A DNA stretch of 64,000 nt from Echinarachnius parma (lineage: Eukaryota; Echinodermata; Echinoidea; Clypeasteroida; Echinarachniidae). The stretch spans positions 1 to 64,000 of the forward strand of contig JBAMJV010007110.1 of NCBI GenBank assembly GCA_037951105.1, read 5' to 3'. A program made the translations under genes and the position numbers. Position 1 is the first letter of the stretch. Every line of letters begins with the position of its first letter. Of the stretch, positions 56,064 through 64,000 are shown in pieces. Below the pieces are notes generated by a model. The model searched no databases and was not told the origin of the DNA. It saw only the letters and a list, made by a program, of their open reading frames with translations.

Positions 56064-58182
56064 TCAATCGCATATAAGCTCCTTGTGGTGCCTCTTCCTA
56101 TTGGTCGTGCTCAGCCTGTGCTGTAGGTCCACCATAGCTTTCGCTGCTCCCGTTTTCTGCCGGTGACCAAACCTCTGGTTGGACGTGTTCGGGACGGATT
56201 CTGAGTACACGGAGAGGTTCTTGGGTGGCTCCTTCGGTTGTTTTGGGTTACCCTGTAGAAAGAAAAAACGATAAATGAAGAGGCAACATCGTCAACTAAT
56301 TTAAATATAAAGAATTATGCAGTTGCTTGTTCGGGACAAACTCTGAGAACATGGAAGGATTCTTCGGTGGCTCTGGGGTTGTTTAAGGTTACCCTGTAGA
56401 AAGCAAAACAATACATGAAGAGGCAACTTCGTTAATTAATTTAAATATAAAGCCTTATGTAGTTGCTAGTGTGGGACAGACTCTGCGTACACGGAGAGAT
56501 TTTTCGGCGGTTCCTTCGGTTGTTTTGGGTTACCCTATAGAAAGAAAAATGGAGAGGCAAATCGATTATGAATTTAGATAGATTCTACCTTTAAAGATGA
56601 ATAATTAAATGCAGTTGCGTGTTCGGGACTGTCTCGGAAAGGTACTCGGAAAGGTTTTGGGGCGGCTCGTAATTTGTTGGGGCCGATATGGGATTTGGCA
56701 TACGCTGCATATCATTTAACATTTGCTAATTAAGAATATAAAGTTACAAATATGGATGTTTGAATAAGGCCTCATGAAACGTTTGATTGAATGATAGTGT
56801 TTGACTTTTTTGTATGTACAGGTATTATTTTGCTTGAACACCGAATAAGTTTCCACATAATTATGATATTAAAGTCGGTCGTTCGTGAAAACAACTGATC
56901 TTGAACATTCTTATGATACAGTATAATGTATTGTTTAGCGTATTTATTATAACAAAATACAATTCTTACCTTTTGATCGAAGTCCCTCAGGAAACCCCAC
57001 CCTTCATCCCTGCATAAATAAAAACAAATACAAACAAACATGGTGATTATTCTATACGCGACGGAGACAAACAATATATCACAGTTTTATCAATATTAAA
57101 CAGGTATACAGTACCCAAAAGAGTGTAAAAACAAACAAAACAAAATCAGTTCAAATTATACTTGCTATATCACTTGTCATAATCTTATTCAATGTGTACA
57201 CTTTTATAATTTTCCTGTTGCTGATTAATTTAATTTCTCGCTTCGCTCTGATGAAAACCATTTCCTGCATTCTAAAAACAAGATACCCCCACCACAAAAT
57301 TCATAGACAGTCATGGTCGTATACGAGGTTATTGGCTTGTAACAGTTCTTGTCTTTCCAAGCATACAGTCATGGTACCATCATAAGTCGCCTCGAAAAAA
57401 GTGGATCGATAACTTCAGAAGCCGAGTACGATGCTTGTAAACTCTCATGGCATTCCGCAAGCCACTTAATTGACGACTAGTTAGTGGAGTGACCCTTAAT
57501 ATTATAAGCTCCATTATGATATGACAATGGCGCCAACGGGATAATGTGAATCCAAAATGGCGGCCTTTAATTAGTGGAGGGTCCTTGAGAAGGCTCTTAT
57601 ATTATGAGTGAGACACACATTAGAAAAGCCTCCAGTGTACCTATTATCGGCTAATGGTGTGTATACTAAGTTAACGGCATATTCATATCATTATATAATA
57701 TACTGCATTATGTACATACACCTCATACAAATGCGAAGGAAGTTAGAAACATTAAAAGGACTTATTTATAATATTTATAATTTATAATATGCTTTGCCCG
57801 GGAATACAGTTTTAACATAATATAGGTCAGTACTAGATTCGGTTACTTCTTTAGAGAATGTTTTCAAAGAGGGGGCTTATACATTTTGTATAGAATAGGC
57901 GAATATGTGATAATTTTTTTTTTAGAGAAATGTAAAACAAAAATGATATAGTTTCTTACAATAAGATTACAACACTGATGTTCATAATTACGATGATTAT
58001 CGAATTATTGTAGAGACGGTATAGTGGTGGTGATGGTAATGATGATTATGATTATGTTGTTTTTGATGGTGACGATGATAATTGAAATATATGTAATGAT
58101 ATAATGATGATGTTGATGGTGATAATGATGATGTTGCTGCTGATGATGATGTTGATGCTGATAATGATGATGTTAATGATGT

Positions 58183-58234
<52 letters not shown>

Positions 58235-58443
58235 GATGATGATGTTTATGATGTTGTTGCTGATGATGATGTTAGGATGATGATGATAATGAGTATGTTG
58301 TTTTTGATGGCGATGATGATTGTAAATTATGATGAAATGATGGTGTTGATGCATGATGATAAAGATGATGATTATGATGATGATGACCATGATGACGACC
58401 TATACGATGATGGTGGTTTGATATAATTATTATCATTAATCAC

Positions 58444-58491
<48 letters not shown>

Positions 58492-58848
58492 ATGGTATAG
58501 TATAAAAGATTACAAGTATACAAAATATAATAATATGAATTACCATCTGAGTTGTCCTTTCTTCTCCCGCCACACGCTCTCCCTCCATGTCTGGTCCTCC
58601 ACCACCACATTGCACTCCCTGAAGTCAGCCCTCGTGTGTCTCCCGCCTCCCGGTCCTCCCCCTCCTCCTGTGGCTCCTCCTGCTCCCCTTGCGGCTCCGG
58701 CTGCTCCCGCCCCGGCAGCCCGCTGTTGCTGCGACTGTTGTGCTGGGACGCACTTGTTGTGGTAGGCACTGGAGATGCGAGTTGCAGAGGGAAGACGGTT
58801 AATACCGGCCGAGGTGGCACGGTCGGTGTAGGAGACATGAGAACTCAT
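56064..58848 (-). CDS. CIMIP5: Ciliary microtubule inner protein 5-like (C2orf50 homologue)
   Basis: Three minus-strand exons join in phase: 58848-58544 (ATG, 101 codons plus 2 nt), 57009-56970 and 56252-56064 (TGA), 177 aa. The centre reads WRESVWREKKGQLRW, then GWGFLRDFDQKGNPK, KNLSVYSESVPNTSNQRFG, and the chain ends HKELICD. From memory this pattern (W..L..E.. repeated around QRW, then W.FL.D.D..GN...P, then S..VP.T.NQ..G.R) matches vertebrate C2orf50, named as a ciliary microtubule inner protein. Such proteins bind inside axonemal doublet tubules. The N-terminal third is a low-complexity Ala/Gly/Gln stretch (about residues 37-68). Exon 3 has three partial copies in intron 2. An X-box about 0.95 kb upstream of the ATG supports a cilium role independently of the similarity. 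Orthology is inferred without a search; another small axonemal protein is the main alternative. Confidence 0.78.
56330..56700 (-). pseudogene. Three partial copies of CIMIP5-like exon 3 in intron 2
   Basis: Copies lie at about 56335-56400, 56470-56540 and 56615-56700. The middle one keeps an AG acceptor and reads GNPKQPKEPPKNLSVYAESV, then PH and a stop, so it could serve as a short alternative terminal exon. The first has a one-base deletion that shifts the frame; the third is badly decayed. The intervening intron (TTAATTTAAATATAAAG, then TGCAGTTGC) is repeated with them. Confidence 0.85.
57010..58543 (-). other. CIMIP5-like intron 1
   Basis: AT-rich intron with the triplet microsatellites at its 5' end. 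Around 57478-57600 the phrase TTAGTGGAGTGACCCTTAAT and a variant TTAGTGGAGGGTCCTTGAGA recur close together. No extra exon is evident. Confidence 0.5.
58020..58490 (+). repeat. (GATGAT)n and (ATC)n microsatellites
   Basis: Imperfect GAT/GTT triplets from 58020 to 58410 change strand sense at about 58440, where a pure (ATC)n run extends to 58490. The two form a potential hairpin. This is intron 1 of the CIMIP5-like gene, ending about 50 bp from the exon 1 donor. Confidence 0.9.
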
Positions 58849-59796
58849 AGTTAGTAATTGTATATAAATATATACAGATGTATATATAATTTTGGCAGTG
58901 TATGAGACTGAGTTAAGAAATGTTTAAATACATTTGACGTGAAGAAGATAAAGTTATTAATCGCGAAGTCACATCACAAGTTCAAGCGCTTGAAGTAAAT
59001 TTATGTTATATTCCTCCGTCAGATTCCGCGAATATTTTATAGAAGAGTTGTGTTTGTAAGAATTCAAGTTTGTAAGTTTGTAAATATTTCAGTCACTGTC
59101 TGCAAGATGAAATATATATATTCCGCAAAGTAAAGGAAACTGAAACATAATCACGGCTGCAGAGAGAGCATTTATGCTTCTATATTGCGTTTCTTCATAA
59201 CGAAAACAAGTTGCATTCACAGCGTTCAAGAGCCTTGAAAATGTCCATCGATTTACCGCGCCTCACTTGTCCAATAATATCGTTGTTCCGTCTGAAAAAC
59301 AATATAATCACAGACAAATATATATATATCCACTATAGTCCAACAAGCTTCTGAATCATACATAAATCCTCTTCATTTATAAGCGAGAGATTATAGTATG
59401 TGTCCCGTTACATGCAGAAACGCAACGTTTGTGTTTTATATCAGAAGAAAGTATAAGTGGTATATAACCGATAACTATATTGCGTATATATATCCGTCGC
59501 CAATATGATACACATTGTGGTATGCGATAAGGGGGCCAACCAAAAACGCAGTGCGATAAATATTTGTTACCATAATCCACCGCGAGCACATTCATTCAAT
59601 ACATATCGCGGAGAGGTATAGAAATGTATTGAGTCTCCTATATATCGAAACAGAATAAAATCCCCCGGCTCGGTTCTCTCGACTATAAATCCGAGACCTT
59701 TGCCTCCCGCAAGAGGATATTCTATTCTTTCTTTTCTTTAGCGTTTAGGTGTTTTTGTTCGGGCTCGGCGCTGCGTGTAGCGCGGCCGCCGGGCTT

Positions 59797-59809
59797 GTTG
59801 CCTGGAGAC
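59797..59809. promoter_or_regulatory. RFX-type X-box upstream of the ciliary gene
   Basis: GTTGCCTGGAGAC fits the X-box consensus RYYNYY-N(1-3)-RRNRAC exactly, with a one-base spacer. RFX transcription factors use this motif to drive ciliary genes across animals. It lies 949 bp 5' of the ATG of the minus-strand CIMIP5-like gene, in a locally GC-rich stretch (about 59750-59860) with several CpGs that could be the promoter. A non-coding 5' exon between 58.85 and 59.75 kb would be needed if transcription starts here; I cannot place it. Confidence 0.7.
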
Positions 59810-59859
59810 GATCAACAAATGAAGCTCCGTCGCTGCATACTTGCGTGTCACGATCGTAG

Positions 59860-62800
59860 ATCATGGAGAGCGGAAGAAAATAGTATACAAGTATTGGGAG
59901 AAGTCAGAACTCTCTAGTGTCTGATTATTATCTATCAGCGTGATAGCAGTAGCTAGCTTGTATGCTCTGAACTGGATTATGTTGAAGAAGATGCGAAGAG
60001 ATTATTAGTATGGGGTTTGGGGAAGCTATGATATATAGCATGTATAGATTACGCACAATTTATGTACATCATCTAAAAAATGGTATACATATTATGGCTT
60101 CTTATTTTACTTCTGTTTTTCAAATGTTTTCATATCGGAAATTATCATATTACTGCAATATGTTTTTTCTTATCATGAAGTGTTATGTTATTTGTCGTCC
60201 AATATAAATCGTCCAATTTTTTAGGAGAAGTTGAAAATTAAACAGTCATGATTTTATTGAGAGTCACGAGCCAACTGTTAAAGATACATGCAAGTGTATT
60301 ATGCAAAGTGATATCTATAACTTAGACATATCAAACATATGCATTACTAAACTGTTGCATAGTGTTTCGAAGGTGCATGCTATTTCTAGAATATGAGGGA
60401 GACCCGAATAGCTCGAAAAGCTCGAAAATGATTATCATAAACATAATATTGTCGTTAGGAAACCTTCTAAATAATGTATTTGTTTATTTCTATTTCACTG
60501 TTCAAGTATTACATAATAATTAGCCTCTTTCAGAATGCGGAAATCGAGTTTAAATTTGTCTTGCTCGTTTTCATTGGTAACATGACGACTAGAGTGGGGA
60601 GGGGGGGGGGGGTGGTTAACAGGTTCTAATGCATTATGTACGCTTACTATTTTTTGGTAAATAGCATTCTTATTCATTACAAGTTCAGTTCCTTATTTAC
60701 TAAATGCGAGGTTCAATTTTCACCTGTCGCGGTATAAGGGAGGGGGCGGGGGGGGGGGGGGGGGGCGCTTGCCAGGGGTGCAGAAATTTGCCCCATACAT
60801 GTTATATAGAATCATGTTGTTTTAATAGCTACAATTCATCTAATCTGAAGCGATCTATCCGATTTAAATGAATTAAAATGCAATTAAGATAGTTCACACC
60901 TATCTAAAAAAATATACTGATTTGAATAAAATAAATTAAGCGGTTTCAATAAAAACATGATATTATGGTAAACTTATCTTTATATATTTCGCAATAACGA
61001 TCTTTAAACTCCGATATTTGCTGATGGCTTTGGAGCTATATTAATTTAGAGTCGGAACAAATCAATAATTCATAGAGAAGACAGGTGGATATTCAATAGA
61101 AGCGGCATAGACAGGTGGTTTGGCTGGTGTGACTTCCGACATTCTAAACATTCAATCTTTAGTCTTTCAATCAATTTGTTTAGTATTTCAATACAATTAC
61201 GATCCAGATTGAAACTAAATACATTCTCCGAAAATGTGTCCAAATACATGCATATTTAAATTATACATACGCAGATACGTAGATACAATTATATTTATAA
61301 GAACATAATACAGATAGATAGATAGATAGCTAGATAGCTAGCTAGCTAGATAGATAGATAGATAGATACAGTGGCGTACCCAGGATTTTTTTCAAAGGGG
61401 GGGGGGGGGGGGGTGTCCGCAGACAATTTTCGAAGCCGAGACCAGGACCGGTCAACAAATTTCGAGGCCGAGACCAAGACCATTGGATGAGAATCCTGTA
61501 AGCGCGGGGGGGGGGGGGGGGGGGGTGATCGGAGAAAATTTTCGACGCCGGGACCGAGTACATTCACAATTTTCGAGGCCGAGACCAGGACCAGTCATAC
61601 ATTTTTTAGGCCGAGACCAAGACTAAGGGGGGGGGGGGGGGGGGGGTTCAAACCCCTCAAAACAGTCATTTTTTGGTCAAAGGGGGGGGGGGGGTTGAAC
61701 CCCCCCAAAACCCCCTCCCTTCTGGGTACGCCTATGGATAGATAGATATACAAGATATATAGATAGATAGATAGATATATAGATGAATGGATGGATTGGT
61801 GGAAATGTTTGCATTATTTAGAGATCGATACACAGATTCGTAGAAATCTAGATAGATAAATATATTATTATAATATTTATTAATAGGAGATATATAATAG
61901 GAGAAACGGAGATATGAAAAGGAGTTATATTAATGTAATAACATGTATGTGATTGTGAACAGATATTTTGTTCGTTTTGTGTGTGTGTGTGTGTGTGTGT
62001 TTGTTTGTTGTTTCTTGCTTTCTTTAGATGTGTTTTTGTAAAGAAAATTATGTAAAAACCAAACCTTTCCGCCTTCTTTGCCTAACAAAGATTATAATCA
62101 CAGCATTAACAGAATTTAAACAGAAATCGCCTGATATCAGACTCCTTCGAAAATGAGCCTATAAAGGGAAGTTAATTGTCATACAAATTAACAAGTAAGA
62201 AACAAACTTTAAATATGTTTATACAAAATTGTACCGATAGTATTAGCCTTCTATAAACTATCATGAGGAAGTATCGATTTTGTTTACTTTCAATTATTTA
62301 CATATCCATCCAATTTGAAAAAAATAGGACAAAGGAAGCCTAAAACACATAACATAACATTGCGATTTGCGATTGCAAAAGCCATCGCTTCAGAAGTATA
62401 ACAATTTAGCTTGATGTTATATCATTATAAATGTTATGTAACATAAAGCAGGAAGTCATGTTTGTATAGGATGTTATTGAGCAAGTTTCGAATATTCCTC
62501 AATCCCCATGCACGAGTATGATTCCATACTGTACATTATACCGTATTTTATATATTGTTGTTTGAAAGAAACGTTTTAAAAAGGTTAATTGTTCTTTTTT
62601 AGATCGTATTAAGTCTTTTTAAATTTTATTTTGCTATAACAAACATTCTCCAAAGACCCAGCCAGAGATGCGCTAATTATTCATGATATTCTGCTTATTT
62701 GTAAAACAAATTTTCCCCCTTAAAAATCTGCACAATGATACATTGATGTTTGATAATTTTGTATACGAACGGAATACCAAACCAAAACAAACATAATTTT

Positions 62801-64000
62801 GCTGAATTTTAAAAGGAATACGAACTATCTTTACAGCATAACACATTTTCAAGTATAAATACGTTTTTAACTATATTATGTTTTATATGTTTTTAACAGT
62901 CCTGTTTACATCTTTACATGTATACTATATTTTTATAAAACAAAATATATATTACTGCATTTCAAGAGGGGGTTGTGATGTTTTAAAAGCAATATAATGT
63001 AGCATTCAAGTTATCAGTTCCGTATATATTCTATCATTTTACTATTACAAATATTTCTTTGGTTGAAATTTACCTACTAAGTTTTCTTTATGTTTCCTTG
63101 GTATATGTTAAGTTGGGTTTTGCATTATAGAGTATACTATATTACTATAAATATTCCCCTTATAGAAGATGTCACAAGCTAAATCAATTAGTCAATAACG
63201 GGCCAATAGCAAACTAAATTAATATAATAGTTATATCAATTAATAAAGCAAATACTTAGAAATCATTAATACATTATGATCAATGACCCTCCTAAAAAGA
63301 CAACATTCCACTCCTTATGAGTTTCATCTGAAAATAACAGGTAACTCACCCTACTCCCCTGTTTCTCATGATGCTTGACGTCAGCAAATTAATTAATTAA
63401 AATGAAATAAAATTATTACAATATATTCTCCGTCCATCTACTCATAAATCTCCCAAATACATCAAATATCATGTGTGCAACTTTACAATGTCCAAAATCA
63501 TCTCATCATAATAGAAAAATTCAAGCGCGCGTCAAAAATATTGCCATCATAATTCCGATAAAATAAAAAGTGGTGCTTAAACACATGACAACGTTTGACA
63601 GAAGCACAGGTGTTGCAAGGATGACAAGGCAGTATACAGGAGTAAACTAATAAATTGAAATTCCTTCCACAAAATGAATTATTAATGATTCATTGTGATG
63701 AAAATGTGCGATCGAGAAATGGATCGTTACGGGGAACGCACCAATTATATTTGTTTGTATCTTGATAAGTAGAACGCTGCACCGTATAAGTAAACCTATA
63801 CCGTTTATTTGTGTCCACACATAATCAGATATTTGAATCCATCCGCCAAAATTCGCGCTCACACCTAGCATTAAACCCATGTAAACTTTGCTACACAGTG
63901 CTCAAATGTGGCAGATTTTGCAGAGACTTCGGATCATACAGATGCTGTGTGGACACGAGCTGTGGGTCATTTACTTCTTTTTCGAAGGCTCTTAACTGGA
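59860..64000. other. Flanking intergenic DNA, no gene recognised
   Basis: Holds GATA microsatellites (61313-61370, 61738-61785), a short (GT)n near 61978-62000, the poly-G element at 61370-61735 and otherwise AT-rich sequence. The last few hundred bases (63850-64000) are less AT-rich, but I cannot identify an exon. Confidence 0.5.
61370..61735 (+). mobile_element. GTGGCGTACCCAGGA / TCTGGGTACGCC inverted-repeat element with four poly-G tracts
   Basis: CAGTGGCGTACCCAGGA at left is inverted as TTCTGGGTACGCCTATGG at right. Inside, a unit of the kind TTTTCGAGGCCGAGACCAGG recurs four to five times between poly-G runs. GATA repeats flank both sides. Confidence 0.75.

Noticed and set aside
58488-58838. 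116-codon minus-strand frame beginning MSPTPTVPPR
   Set aside because: It overlaps the CIMIP5-like exon 1 in another frame, runs through the donor, and lacks the conserved residues that the accepted frame shares with exon 2.
58535-58854. Plus-strand Pro/Ala-rich frames over CIMIP5-like exon 1
   Set aside because: Antisense shadow of a GC-rich low-complexity coding segment.

Overview
This window is nuclear DNA from an animal. The genes are split by GT-AG introns, most of the sequence is AT-rich non-coding DNA, and it is crowded with short inverted-repeat (MITE-like) elements, microsatellites and long poly-G runs. Protein similarity and repeat style suggest a marine invertebrate deuterostome. 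An echinoderm is my first guess, but the lineage is inferred rather than proven. Four protein-coding genes can be reconstructed exon by exon from family knowledge and splice phase.

Layout: (1) 1-3205 is intron or upstream DNA full of foldback elements. (2) 3206-9475 (+) holds the 3' two thirds of EIF2B4 (eIF2B delta), whose 5' exons lie outside the window; a tandem-repeated 3' UTR follows to about 10.7 kb. (3) 14493-31630 (-) is AK2 (adenylate kinase 2), convergent with EIF2B4, with two alternative first exons and a minisatellite that has copied a 5' splice site. (4) 33089-47878 (+) is ATP6V1H (V-ATPase subunit H), divergent from AK2 across about 1.46 kb. (5) 56064-58848 (-) is a small ciliary gene matching C2orf50/CIMIP5, convergent with ATP6V1H. 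About 0.95 kb upstream of its start codon is a perfect RFX X-box. (6) 59.9-64.0 kb shows repeats and no recognisable gene. The four genes (translation initiation, nucleotide energy balance, organelle acidification, cilium structure) do not form a pathway.

The most unusual property is shared by all four genes. Almost every second exon has one to three partial copies of itself in the neighbouring intron. Copies 5' of the parent usually keep the acceptor half, and copies 3' of it keep the donor half or the terminal end. This is what tandem duplications with one breakpoint inside the exon would leave. Some copies are dead (stops, lost splice sites), some keep an acceptor and an open frame ending in an early stop, and one (the AK2 proximal first exon) is fully intact with a changed P-loop.

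Repeats include at least a dozen inverted-repeat families. Several are present twice or more, with nesting, target-site duplications and one paralogous empty site, so relative insertion order can be read. All exon boundaries are my own readings of splice consensus and phase; no alignment or search was run.
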